This document shows, in pieces, positions 51,331-62,719 of a DNA stretch of 64,000 nucleotides. The DNA lies in the NCBI GenBank assembly GCA_016110215.1, contig JADWQD010000003.1, positions 1,302,001 through 1,366,000 of the forward strand, read 5' to 3'. The stretch's first letter is position 1. Each line of letters starts with the position of its first letter. The stretch is from Capronia americana (Eukaryota > Ascomycota > Eurotiomycetes > Chaetothyriales > Herpotrichiellaceae). The translations under genes and the position numbers were made by a program. A model generated the notes under the pieces. The model was given only the letters and a program-made list of their open reading frames with translations, had not been told where the DNA came from and did not search any database.

Positions 51331-53792
51331 TGGTTATGCTCTGGTACACCCACCACCGAGCGCTCAGCAGAAGTCTTGCTGGAAGTAGCGAATGTGCTGG
51401 CACATGTTCTTAAGGTCCAAGTGCTCCGACTCTGAAATCCGGCCTGGTGACTCTGGGGCTCTTGGACTCGTGCCTCGTAACTTGTACCGCCCTAGCAGGG
51501 CAACGAGTTGCCATGGGGCCACTGGAGAGCAAAATGTCGGCTTGTCGGCTGGAAGCACTAGGGACGCCAATTTGATGCACAACCACGGCTTGAGATTGGA
51601 TGGAGGCCCCTTAAGCGCGCGTTATCTTGCGCCTAACCCCAGGCAAGTCCTGTGGGAAAAGTTGCTCAGCCCCAGATAACAATCCAGCTTTCAGGTCCAT
51701 GGCTGGTCGCTAATGCGCGGACTCGGGCCATAGAACCAAAATGGAAGAGCAAACATTCGAGCGTCAGAGAACGTTCCATCGCAAGGGTCAAAGTCTTCAT
51801 CCTATACCACATATGGCTGGCTTGCTAGCGATCCATGTGCTTGATCTCGGTTGCCGTGCCGTGTCCGCTAAGGCTTGCAAGACTGCTCAACCAAGCGAAG
51901 TATCCTTGTGCCCAATGAATTGTTGCCTTGGACTTGTAGGGTACCCGAAGACGCCAGGCGCTAAGGTATGTAGGCGTTCAGGGGTGTGATTGAATGAGGA
52001 GTCTGCCTCATGTGATGAGTCTGCGTGCATAATCTGAGCATCAGAAGTCACTTCAGCACTGTCGGTCCGAAGAAATAGCGAATCAATCCGACTTCGAGTG
52101 GATGCGAGCACGGCACGCGGCTGCGCTACTGATTCTTGCAGCAACGACATGATTCGCACCTTTCCCCGCAACGGCACGAGGCACCCTTGTCAGGCAAGAC
52201 CACGTTTTGCAAAGTACGAGTAGTCGCTTTCTGAAACACTTGCCCATGCGCTCCTGTACTTGTTTGGCATTGTTCCAACTTCCTTCTTGAGGAATCAAGG
52301 TGATGATGAAGCGTGCTGCCAAGTTTGTGCCGCCTAGCGCCCAGCAGAGAGTGCTTGAAAGCCAAAAGGACATCCTCGATCTGTCTCTTAGACTGATGCA
52401 ACCCCCTTGTTGAAGGATCCAGTTGCAATGTCTCCTTGCAAGGAATCTCAGCCACGTCCATCTTCTTGCGACAGAGGCAGATTCATGTAGCTGCAGGGAC
52501 ACGATAAGGCATGAATCATGCGGATACCAAAATGGGATCGGCGAGTTCACCCTCCGTGAAGCTTGTCATCCAAAATGGCGAATGTGTCGACCAACAGGAT
52601 GCTGCCTATCCATCAGGTGACGACTTAGCCAGTACACGGAGCATTGTCAATGTAAGATAGTAGCTTTGGAGGTGTTTTAAATTCACAGCAGGCAACATCC
52701 GCCCAGTGCTGGCTCTGAAAGACCAAGCAGACAGCGTGCAAAGACGAATGTGAAGGCGAAGGGAGGAGAGCCGGAACTCTCCGGAAATGGCCAGGCTAAG
52801 ACGAACTCTCGGCTGCCTCCATTCTTTAGTTAAGCGCCTCGGGCGTGCTTTGCCCTCGCCTAGGCGAGATCGGGCATCAGTTCCGCAGCCGCGTGAGATG
52901 TCACCCATCCCCGAAGCTCCAATTTACTCTTAGCTGAACCTTTCTTCACTTAACAAAATGACCACATCTCAAGAGCAGTACAACCCAACCGAAGCTGTCA
53001 AGGCCAATTCTGAACTCGTTTGCGCTTGAACCACCTCGCCCTCGGAAATGGGCCCGTGCTGCAGGCGAGCGACTTGATTTTGTTGCTTCGAGTCCCCAGA
53101 TACGACTTGGTCGTCGACAACGCAAAGCCAACAGTCAATTGCTGGTAGTGAGCTGAGTAGCGGGACCACTCCTCTCATCTCGTTCGGCGCGATTTCGTAT
53201 ACTGTCCTCTCTCTGTAGTCATTATGACAGGCTTGGCTTGAACTCATATCATGTTGACATGGCGCTGATGTGCTATTATCGTCCACTGACTTCTTTGGTC
53301 GTTTGACTGACAGTGTGATGAACCAACCCACAGCAGAGAACTCCAGTAACGGACAACCTAACATGGATCACAACATCAACTGGCTCGGATCGTGCGCGTC
53401 TGTAATGTCCCATTGGAACGGGGATCATCGTAATACTGGGGGTCGAGCTATGGCAGCAGGTAAGCGAGTCCTGTCAGCCCTTTCCAAGGCACCACGCAGC
53501 CGGTCGTGTAATCTTCAGGCCTACCAGCAACCGCAAGTAGGCATTAAAGGCGCATCCAAACGAATGGCGCGTCCTTGAAATTGACTTGAAGGAGGGATCA
53601 GCATTTCTTAAGATGTGTTCTCTATGTTGAACTCCTCACTCCCAGCTGGACCTTCAGCCTCTGTCACTTCCTTACACAAGTGAATAGACGTGTGAAGTTA
53701 CAAGAAGAAAACTGTTAAGGCATTGCCGTCGTTCATCAACACCAAGTCAGCTATCATTCTCAACGCTGGTAATCGCCAAGTCCGGTTCCGCA
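51331..53792. other. 2.4-kb interval without a supported gene
   Basis: Frames up to 155 codons exist (for example 52083-52550 minus) but none has a start, splice logic and recognisable content together. Two overlapping minus frames at 52083-52550 could be a decayed gene. I see no repeats or transposon ends. Confidence 0.45.
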
Positions 53793-55322
53793 ATGTTGGA
53801 CAGTCGGCTGCAGTTCTACGCTCAGCAATTCGTGCTTCGCTCGTTGAAGCGAATTCGACATGGGCGACTGAGAGTGATAATGAAATATCAGAACCACAAA
53901 GAACAGGATTTCACGTTCGGCCGAGCGGCGGAGGGAGTTACAGGCGAGAAAGGGGATATCACGGTCGTGGTAAAAGACGCCAACGCATGGACGCGATTGT
54001 GTCAGGCGTTCGACCTGGTAGGAGGAGACGTTTATGTCCGTATGATGAGAGGCTGATCTCGTGTGACAGGGATTCGCCGAGGCGTATATGCTCCAAGAAG
54101 TGGACTGCGACGACCTTGTAGGTCTTTTCTCGGTGAGTAGTTTTAGGACCCCAGCTCAGAGTTGCTCTCCTGAACACAACCCTGGCCACAGCTCTACATC
54201 TCCAACCGTGATGCTCTGGGCTTTTCGGGAGGGAATCTGCTTTACCAGCTGATACCGCGAATCACACGCCTACTGTTTCGTCCCAAAAACAACACCGCGA
54301 AAGCCCGCGAGCATGCCAGTTTTCATTATGACACGTCCAACGATCTCTTCCAAGCGTTTCTGTCACCAGACATGAACTACTCCTCGGCGCTGTGGTCCGG
54401 GGAACCATCTGAACCGTTGGAACTCGCACAGATCCGTAAGATCCACAACATCCTCGACAAGGCAAGGATTGAATCGCATCATCACATCCTCGACATCGGC
54501 TGTGGATGGGGCTACCTTGCGATGGAAGCGGCAAAGACGACCGGATGCCGTGTGACAGGGCTGACGCTGTCGGCGGAGCAAAAAGCGCTCGCAGAGCAGC
54601 GAATCCGAGCCGCCGGTCTGGAGAGCAAGATCGACATCCTGCTATGCGACTACCGGAGGGCTCCGATTGCCGAGGGTGGCTACGATAGGGTCGTGTCGGT
54701 GGAGATGCTTGAGCATGTGGGCGAGAAGTACTTGAACAGCTACTTCGCGACCATTTCCAAACTTCTCAAGCCCGAAGGCGGCATCATGGTTGTCCAGGGC
54801 ATCACAAACATCAACTACGTGAGTATTGTTCGAGCATCAGCCCGACGGAGCGGACATTGACAGACCCGCAAGATCCATGAAAACAGGCCCAAGGTGGACA
54901 CTTTCATCGACCGCTACGTGTTCCCTGGCGGCTACCTTCCCACCATCAAACAACTTCTTTCGGCCGTTCATACCGGGTCAAGGGGAGGTCTGGAAGTGGA
55001 AACCGTCCAGAATATAGGCCCTCACTATATACGCACGTTGCAGTGCTGGCGCGAGAGTTTCATCACGAACTGGGACACGATTCGAAAGAGTTTTATAGAG
55101 AAGCATAAAAACGTAGTCGAGGACGACGTCGAGTTCTACCGTCGAAGATGGTTGGTGAGTGTTTGTCTCCTGGCTCGGAAGCTTCCTATACTAATGATGG
55201 GGTCACTCCAGTACTACTTTATGTACTGCGAGGCTGGTTTCCGCACACGCATTCTGGGTGACTACGTTATTTCTGCGGTTCGAACACCGGAGCCGAACAT
55301 TCCACCAAACATTCCGCACTAA
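53793..55322 (+). CDS. Cyclopropane-fatty-acyl-phospholipid synthase (CFA family)
   Basis: Exons 53793-54017, 54070-54132, 54192-54818, 54864-55154 and 55212-55322 give 438 aa; every join is phase 0 and restores family sequence. The N-terminal part (GDITVVVKDANAWTRLCQAFDL, then GFAEAYMLQEVDCDDLVGLF) is the lipid-binding region seen in CFA synthases. The methyltransferase core follows: HASFHYDTSNDLFQAFLSPDMNYS, SAM motif I at about residues 196-203 (LDIGCGWG), GLTLSAEQ, VVSVEMLEHVG, then FIDRYVFPGGYLP, the conserved cyclopropane synthase block. It adds a methylene group from S-adenosylmethionine to unsaturated acyl chains of phospholipids, in membranes. The family is bacterial in character but present in many filamentous fungi. 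Five exons show it is settled in this genome. Confidence 0.94.
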
Positions 55323-56264
55323 GTTCGCTGTCAGTCGGCCGCGGCATACGTGTACCACAGTTATGGAGACCTCCAGCCAGCCATCAACCAAACATCCAGT
55401 TATCTTTGAGCCTAAGTTTTTTTATGAGACCGTCGTTCCTCAATTCTGGACCGTCAGCGTGGTGAGGGATGACGCAGGAAATACTCCTTACACAGTCACG
55501 ACAGTTCAATATATCGATGGGATATTTTGTACTGTCTCAATCCTACTAGCTGAGCATCATGATTCCATACAGGTAGGGAATACTCGGTACATATCGGCAA
55601 TACCTGTTCGCTCTTTGTGGGCGGAGACCACCAACCATCTCTATCACACCGCCCGCGCAGAGTCAACCTCCCTCGTCCTTGACAAACCCCCCACAGAGAA
55701 TTACACAAATCAGATGATTGCCTGCCTTGTGGTTCGAATAGAGGTTCAAATCGGGGCACTTCTTCTTTTTCACTGTCAAACATTCTAAATCCGTGATACA
55801 CCTTGCACAGTGCCAGATCCGCGAGCTAGTTCGAGAACTGTGATGCCCCGTTGTCAATTGTCAACAGTCACCGGGTTGAATCCTATAACCGAACCGAAAG
55901 GATTCGGAGATGGGTGGACCAGATGTATTCTTGAGTTGAGTCGCGAACAGCTTTACGCGTGATAATAATATGTACATTAATGGTCCTTAGTTAGTTACGG
56001 GGATATTCCCTTTCGAATTGGTTACATACCTTCTCAGCCTTGCTACCGTTATGTCTTTCACCGTTCAGCCTTGTCGATCGAGGTGATGAAGCCTAGGGGC
56101 AGCAAGTGGAATACGTAGCACAGTATAGTCCAATGTTTCTCTACTGTTTCATTCTCTACTGTTTCATTGCCTCCAAACCCACCGATTTACGCAGTACAAG
56201 AATCTATCAGAGACGAAAATATACAACCCTCCTCCCACGCGACCGTTCCCCTTTCCCCACGTCG
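55323..56264. other. Convergent intergenic region, no gene seen
   Basis: 942 bp. A plus frame from an ATG at 55363 (142 codons, to 55788) has no recognisable content and sits directly after the CFA stop; it is treated as non-coding. Confidence 0.45.
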
Positions 56265-57311
56265 TCACGCCTTCTTGGCGACCTTTTGCGCAAACAACTT
56301 CCGATACACCATCCTTCCAATCTTGTAGAACCACATGTGATTCAGCACCTGCAAAGCTATGGCCGAGAGAGCATGCCCCGCCAGCAACCACGTCGGGATG
56401 CGTTCATGACCCGCGGGAATCTCAGCCTCGGGGACGACATAGGCGCGCCAAAGGTCGACGTAGAACCACGATTGGAGATAATTCCCATACACGATCCTGG
56501 ACAGGAAAAACGAGACAAAGAACGCCACCCCGTTGACGACCTGCAGGGTCGTGCCCTCCATCTGCAACGACCGCAGCGTCGACTGGATGTCGAGAAAGAT
56601 GGTCGAGAACTCGTACAGAAAGGACGCCGGCGAATATGTCATGAATGCAGGGCGCTGTGGTTGGGTGCGTGTGCGCGTTAGAAAAGTGTCATACATACTT
56701 GCGTTGGTCGCCTCTTGCGTCCTTCCCATCTCCCGATGTCCCACACATAGCGGCCGAGATTGAGGTTTGACTGAGAAGGGAGAGAGCTTTGGGATTTCCA
56801 AGAAAAGATCAAAGGGGGAAAAAAGAGAACTCACATATCCATTCGTCATGAGGAACGAGACGGCCAACGCGTGCGCGACCATGGCCCAGCCAAACATCCT
56901 CCGGTGCCGCACCATCATCATCAAATGCCAGTAGAAGTAGCCGTTGCCGACGGTCAACACCACGGCCGTGGGCTCCGTGTACCCCCACACGCGCTCCTGC
57001 CAGGTCATGCGCTGTCTCTCGCGGTCGAACAGCACGACCTGGCCCGCGAGCACGCACAGCACGATCGCCTGCACGAACGACACGACGTTCTCATCCCAGT
57101 TGAGTTTCTCCTTGCCCCGGAGCGTGGGGTAGACCTTGGGGAACAGCGTGGTCGACAGCCACGGCCCCACGGACGTGTAGAAGAAGTGGTATGCCGAGAA
57201 TGTTAGCACGATTCCGGGCAGGTAGGTCGGCAGAAGGGGCAGATTCAACGGGTCGCATGCTGCTTGGACGAGGGCGTAGAGTTGCGCCTTGGGAGTGCTG
57301 GACTGGTCCAT
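56265..57311 (-). CDS. TLC-domain integral membrane protein
   Basis: Read as exons 57311-56835 and 56654-56265 (288 aa). The 180-nt intron (GTGAGT donor, CCACAG acceptor) is a multiple of three and contains no stop, so an unspliced longer reading also exists; splicing restores the family join ...FLMTNGY|RPAFMTYSPASFLYEFST, the TLC-domain pattern G[YF]RP-F...P.FLLYELS. About six to seven hydrophobic segments are visible. A conserved His lies in the GNGYFYWHLMMM stretch. TLC proteins (TRAM, Lag1, CLN8, TMEM56/TLCD) act in ceramide synthesis or lipid sensing in the ER or plasma membrane. This one lacks the ceramide-synthase Lag1 motif, so it is nearer TMEM56/TLCD4. The ATG at 57311 (MDQSSTPKAQL) precedes the first helix; upstream residues look non-coding. 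Confidence 0.82.
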   Translation of the reverse strand: MDQSSTPKAQLYALVQAACDPLNLPLLPTYLPGIVLTFSAYHFFYTSVGPWLSTTLFPKVYPTLRGKEKLNWDENVVSFVQAIVLCVLAGQVVLFDRERQRMTWQERVWGYTEPTAVVLTVGNGYFYWHLMMMVRHRRMFGWAMVAHALAVSFLMTNGYVSSLFSPFDLFLEIPKLSPFSVKPQSRPLCVGHREMGRTQEATNASMYDTFLTRTRTQPQRPAFMTYSPASFLYEFSTIFLDIQSTLRSLQMEGTTLQVVNGVAFFVSFFLSRIVYGNYLQSWFYVDLWRAYVVPEAEIPAGHERIPTWLLAGHALSAIALQVLNHMWFYKIGRMVYRKLFAQKVAKKA

Positions 57312-58054
57312 CGCGCGTGTGGGTAACGGAGTTTTGTCGTCCAAATTGGCTCTTCTCTGGGCTGGAAAGGGAGTGGCAGCAACGTGATCCGGTCCTGGAG
57401 TGTACAGTAAGTAATTACAAGACAGTTGGATCTCTTGTTTCACCGCCGGAATCTCGACGCCTCTGTGACTCAATTGGAGGACATGGTCATATTCGAGAGG
57501 GTCTAGGAGACCGTCAGACTATATACTATCTGAAGGCGCTAAAATCTATTATAAGCCCCCTGAAGCCCGTACAGGCCTTCGGAAGGTCATTACACTGTCA
57601 CGTGGGTCTTTTGTCACATGTGAGCGCAACGCAATGCACGTGACCAGAGCCAAGGATCATGGACGAGGTGTGACAGTTTTCTCTCACAATCTCAGTCTGT
57701 CTGATCAGTCCTGAGTTGACAGTCTTTATTTTGAGCGGAATAATGGCAACGTAGAAGCAGATTGTCCGCATTACCGCCATGAAAGTTTGGTTCGGAGTCT
57801 AAGATTGAAGCAGCCCGGACAAGACGTGAATCTCATCACAGAGATAATGGTGCTCTTTTTTCGACCTTGGAAGTTCGCTGATTGTCATGCAGACTTGCGT
57901 CATATGAGTCTGTCGACTGCCGTAGATACTTACGGTTATTCACTCTATGCGTCGCCGAAGGAATTTCCACGCTAGTAAACCACGTTTACAATAGTAACTG
58001 TCGTCGCGGTCAATATGATGACAATCTCAACACCAGATCATCCTGTAATGCACA
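57312..58054. promoter_or_regulatory. Divergent promoter with two CACGTG sites
   Basis: 743 bp between the TLC gene and the 58055 gene. CACGTG cores lie at 57599-57604 and 57637-57642, 38 bp apart, with TCACATGTGA between them at about 57614-57623. This spacing suggests a bHLH-controlled promoter; function is inferred. Confidence 0.45.
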
Positions 58055-59211
58055 ATGACCTCTGCGGCAAAGGGCCATCAGGGCCCTCCGGACCAGCAGG
58101 ATGTAGTGCGAAAGTCTTCCACTCAAGATCATATGCGACGGTCTAGCTTCGAATCACCACTCGCGCCTATCGCACAATCATTCATATCCCAAGACGGTTT
58201 GCATCCCACATCACCGCCGTCCTCACTGCATGACGCTTCACCCGCGCTCTCGCGTGTCATCGATCAGATCAAGGCACTTACAGATGGAAGCAGATCCTGC
58301 ACTCCATATTGGTCCGAATTCTACTTGAGTCCGCAGGATTTCGAAGAGCTGCAGACTCGTGAGAGGAGAGATGAGTTCGAGGTAAAGAGACTGCGGTATT
58401 AAAATTCTTTCCGCGATTTTGATGACAATTCTCGCTGACCTAGAATCGTAGATACGACTATTCTACAGTGGATAGTACCTTCGCCCTCAGGATGCCGAAT
58501 CATGAGACGCACGAGGTCTTTCTGGGCAAATCTGAACATGAAATCCAATGTCAACTAGATCGGATATCGTCGCAGGACGGAATTGCCTCGACGACCTCAG
58601 AATTTGCTAGAGGTGTCGTCCTTCGCCGCTCCACCACTTTTTACTACCCACCTCCTTTTTCGACTGCGAAGAAAGACACTGAGCGCTCGCCAGACAGTGC
58701 ATGGGCGTATCGTACAGTTAGAATACCTAGCTGCATAGTCGAGGTAGCCAACTCTCAAACCACGAAGGATTTAACGAAACTTGCCCACGAATACATTTGG
58801 GGCACAAGTGCAGCCGTGCGGACTGTGGTTGGATTTGATTTTGACTATCGAACGAAGAAGGGAGCCACATTGTCGATCTGGAGACCCAACCTCAACGACG
58901 AAGGGGCCCTCACTGGAATAACATGCGAGGTCGTGGAGATTCGCAATAAGGATGGTCAGAGAAACCAAGACACAAACGCCGGCCTGTGCCTCTCCCTCGA
59001 AGATCTCGCTTTTCCCAGACCAAGTGGCACGTTTGACGGTCTTGATCAAGTCTCTATTTTCATCCCTGTCAGCCGTCTCTGCGACATGCTTGACCTTGCG
59101 GAGGAACAGTATCGGATAGGGACTGGAGGAGAAGGTACTCATAATCCTGTCCCGCTCGTGGCCACACCTGTCAGGACCCCGGAGCCCGCATTGCACCGAT
59201 ACCCTCTTTGA
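58055..59211 (+). CDS. Unknown protein (364 aa)
   Basis: Exons 58055-58381 and 58444-59211. The intron has a GTAAAG donor, a GCTGAC branch sequence and a TAG acceptor (58441-58443); a second AG slightly downstream would bring an early stop. I do not recognise the family. The N-terminal 75 residues are Ser/Pro-rich and probably disordered. A middle part contains SFYLSPQ-like and RRYDYSTVDSTFALRMPNHETHE, and the C-terminal half looks folded (VVGFDFDYRTKKGATLSIWRP, then LCLSLEDLAFP, VSIFIPVSRLCDMLDLAEEQ). The pattern of alternating beta strands and the final helix suggest a single globular domain of the sort often found beside regulators in Pezizomycotina, but no function is claimed. Confidence 0.6.
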
Positions 59212-60644
59212 TCTCGCAGATAAGGAATCTCTGTCAACAATCATGCCGCCCAATGTGCGTCATCAACGAAATGAAACTAGCTGATCGTCAAAAGGGGCAA
59301 TGAAGAACGAATTAGACGTATGGAGGCCTAGACTTTAGGTATTGGCCAGTTTTGTGCGATGATGTATGCTTTTGATCAGGCAGCATTAGGTGCTGGGGGA
59401 CTTCAGCGGCTACACCTACGGGGCTGGCCTTTCCAGTGAACATTTCTCTCTTCACCAACCTGGGCAGGGAGATAAGAATGAGAACATGATTCCTGAAGAA
59501 CGCAGGATTGAACGCTGATTTCCCCCCCAGTAAATTCATTTGGCTGCCACGAACACAGTGCCTGCAACTTGTTGTTTTAAGCCAGATTCTGAAAGATATT
59601 GCCAATGTTTTCCGCCTATAAGATTACTGACTTTGCGGAGCGCTTGCTAGGATAAGTGGGCAGCTGTTTCAGTAATAGTTTTTTCAGCCAAGCTCAAATT
59701 CATACAGTAGCAGGCAATGGCTATCCAACCCGGGCGTGACAGACCAGATGAGATGATCCATGTCGATTGGCCATGCTGTGCCGGAGTTGTCACAATTCCG
59801 CCTGGTCATGCCCTACCGACATCAGAGCCAGTTGTTCCCAGGGGACATCTCAAGCCGAAGCGGCGAGCCTCAGGTCGTCCTCAGGCCCAAAGACGGAAAT
59901 GGAAAGTGCCCACATCGAACTGCCTGTTCCTGAGCCCGCTGATTGTCAGGATTCTAGCACCAGCCCAGCCAGACCTGTCTGTGTTGATGACGATGGAAAG
60001 TGCAGATGGACGACACAGTACACAATGCCCCGATTTGGCACCGACAACCGGATAAAACGCGTTCCACTACAGTATGTGTGTGTGTGTCTGTTCGCTCACT
60101 CCGTACTGTACTCGTGGCAACAAGACCAACATTGGCTTGTGCACGTCATATTTTTTTCTCGCCGAGGCTGACCACGCAAGCTGCAACGCTGGGCAATGGG
60201 GGCGGATACAAGGCAGGCACATGGGATCTTGCTTACACCGTTGTGCACAGCATGTACCGAGGACATACATTAACTTCTTGCAGAGCGCGCAATGCACGGC
60301 ACGATGCCGAGCCCGAGCCACTCTTACAGTCGTCCGCAAGGCAAATATTAGAGTTCCCGACTCCCTGCACCAGACCGGACCGGACGGGCCTGGGGCGTCA
60401 GCTCGTGCAGATTCGGGCAACCGCAAGCCTTGTATCTCGCAAGTCATGGCATTGTAATCGCTACATATGTACCCGGACATCAGCTCGGCCTGCGTGTCTG
60501 CGTGCCCTGCGTGCCCTCCGTGTCCACTCCCACGCCATCTCACTCTCGGGCTGCATGGGCCTTACGTGAGAACAACAAGCCAGGGGCAGATCATGAGCTC
60601 GCCCACCGCCCGAGCAGTACGAAGTCGCATTGCTACAGTACGTA

Positions 60645-60680
<36 letters not shown>
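60645..60680. repeat. (CCTG)9 microsatellite
   Basis: Nine perfect CCTG units, flanked on both sides by CTACAGTAC (60633-60641 region and again after the tract), so the flank itself is a short direct repeat. Confidence 0.92.
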
Positions 60681-60682
<2 letters not shown>

Positions 60683-60954
60683 TACAGTACCTACACTGTA
60701 CATACTACTTGTTCGCATCCAGATCCAGATCCTGATGGCCTTTTAAGCTTCAGGCTGACTGACGGTGGAGGTGTGAGTTCACGGAGTGGGACATGAGCCA
60801 ACAAATCGGTGCCGGACACGCCAGGACAGGACGAAACAGGGTGGAATATACATATGGAGCTGAACTGAGGAACACTATAGTGAGTGAACTCAGCTCACTG
60901 AATCGGGTGTTAGTATAGTATTAGTGGGATCGCTTGTTCCAAGGTTCCATTCCC

Positions 60955-61003
60955 GCGTCTGCGTCTGCGTCTGCGTCTGAGTATCAGTATGAGTATGAGT
61001 ATC
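60955..61003. repeat. Compound hexanucleotide array (GCGTCT)n and (GAGTAT)n
   Basis: Four GCGTCT units are followed without a gap by about four GAGTAT/CAGTAT units, a compound 6-bp microsatellite. Confidence 0.85.
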
Positions 61004-61395
61004 GGCATTAATATTAGCATCGGTCAAGAAGTCTTGGGATTCGTGTCCACGTCCAAATCCAACGTGGGCTGACGCACATGCCGTTGCATGCACTTCATTC
61101 ATTCATTGACGAGGAATCTAAAATACTGCGACTACCTTGTGGGTATGTATGTATGTAAGTCGTGAGGCTCCCATCCCAGAAAGGAGGTTCGATTGCGTCA
61201 AGATCAGGAACCAAGGCCTCGTAACTTCACACTTGTGCTGTCCTATCCTATTCTGTCTGTGCACTGTATATCGTGGGTAGACATATAACCGGGGACGCTG
61301 CCAGTGCCAGGGTCAGGCGCAGCAGACCAACTTCATCGTCTTCTGCGTGGTTTCCCGTTACCCTTTCGACACTCGGAATACGTACGTCTTGCGCG

Positions 61396-62719
61396 ATGGC
61401 GGCAGCCACTGTCAACAGCACCTCGAGCGCTCTGAAGGCTGTGCCGAGGAGACTACAGAGTTTTGTCCGCCGGATCCGCTGGTTCAATTTCACCTTCTTG
61501 GTGCTCATTCCGCTTGCCGGGTTCATACAGGCGCTGTGGGTGCCGCTTCGGTGGCAGACACTGCTCTGGTCGGCGGTATACTATGTCCTGACGGCCGGGT
61601 CGATCACAACAGGTGAGTGAGGCGCGCAAATCCGACGTCACCTTGAGAGTTGAGACGACCTCAGAGACGTTCGAAAGGCTGAGAAAATGATCAGGCTATC
61701 ATCGCCTATGGGCGCACCGAGCGTATTGCGGCTCTCCGACGCTGAAGATCCTGCTCGCCCTCCTCGGCGCCGGGTCGATCCAGGGGTCGATCAAGTTCTG
61801 GGTGCGCGAACATCGCGCCCACCACCGCTTCACCGACACGGACAAGGACCCGCATAACATCCGCGAAGGGTTCTGGCACGCGCACATCCTGTGGACGATC
61901 CTCGAGCAGCCCAAGCGCGACAACCGCGTCGACATCTCGGACCTCAAGCACGACGGTGTCGTCACGTGGCAGCACGACAACTACGTGGCCCTCGCGCTGG
62001 GCATGGGCTGGCTCTTCCCCGCCGCCGTGGCGGGCATAGGTTGGCGGGACTGGTACGGCGGCTTCATCTACGGCGGGATCATCCGCACCTTCCTCGTCAA
62101 CCAGGCCACGTTTTGCGTCAACTCCCTGGCGCATTACCTGGGTGATCAGCCATATGACGACCGCCGCACGCCGCGAAACCACCTCATCACCGCGATCATC
62201 ACACTCGGCGAGGGGTATCATAACTTCCACCACGAGTTTCCGTCGGACTACCGCAATGGGATCGAGTGGCATCAGCTAGACCCGACGAAGTGGATGATCT
62301 GGCTGTGCAGTTGGTTCGGGCTCGCGTATGATCTCAAGCGCTTCCGACACACGGAGATCGAAAAGGGCCGCATCCAGCAGTCGCGGAAACGCCTGGACGA
62401 ACGGGGCAGCAAACTCGACTGGGGGACCCCGATCGCGCAGCTCCCCGTCATCGAGTGGGAGGATTACCGGAAACGGGTCGCCGAGGGAGAAATGCTGCTT
62501 CTGTTAGAAGGTGTTGTGCATGAAGTGTCGAGGTTCTGGCAGGAACATCCTGGGGGCAAGGCATTCATCACTTCGAATCTCGGAGGCGACGCGACTGCCT
62601 TGTTCAACGGCGGGGTGTACAACCATTCGAATGCCGCACGGAATATCCTCGCTACAATGCGGGTTGCCGTTCTGATAGGGGGGATGGAAGTTGAGGAAAG
62701 GAAATCACAGGCTTCATGA
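61396..62719 (+). CDS. OLE1: Acyl-CoA delta-9 desaturase with C-terminal cytochrome b5 domain
   Basis: Exons 61396-61612 and 61695-62719 give 413 aa. Exon joining completes the first His box GYHRLWAH (His75, His80). The second is EHRAHH (His112, His115, His116) and the third GEGYHNFHHEFP (His248, His251, His252). Four hydrophobic segments surround them. The C-terminal cytochrome b5 domain has the heme ligands His357 (EHPGGKAF) and His383 (YNHSNAAR). The enzyme places the first double bond in stearoyl- or palmitoyl-CoA in the ER, with electrons from its own b5 domain. It is shorter than many fungal Ole1 proteins (about 450-510 aa), mainly because the N-terminus is brief, but no key residue is missing. 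Upstream in-frame codons exist; the ATG at 61396 is preferred. Confidence 0.95.

Larger units (their letters stand above)
59212..61395. other. 2.2-kb interval rich in simple repeats, no supported gene
   Basis: Frames up to 189 codons exist at 60000-60800 but are driven by low-complexity DNA. It holds a (TG)n tract near 60074-60090, the CCTG tract and the hexanucleotide array listed separately, and a GTAT run at about 61143-61156. The right end is the desaturase promoter. Confidence 0.55.

Noticed and set aside
52083..52550. Overlapping minus-strand frames of 155 and 111 codons
   Set aside because: Could be a decayed gene, but no conserved motif and no intron set reconnects them. I could not support a pseudogene call.
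55363..55788. 142-codon plus frame after the cyclopropane synthase
   Set aside because: No recognisable content, and it starts 41 bp after the synthase stop, where 3' UTR is expected.
60000..60796. Several long overlapping frames on both strands
   Set aside because: They are produced by low-complexity and simple-repeat DNA and contradict one another.
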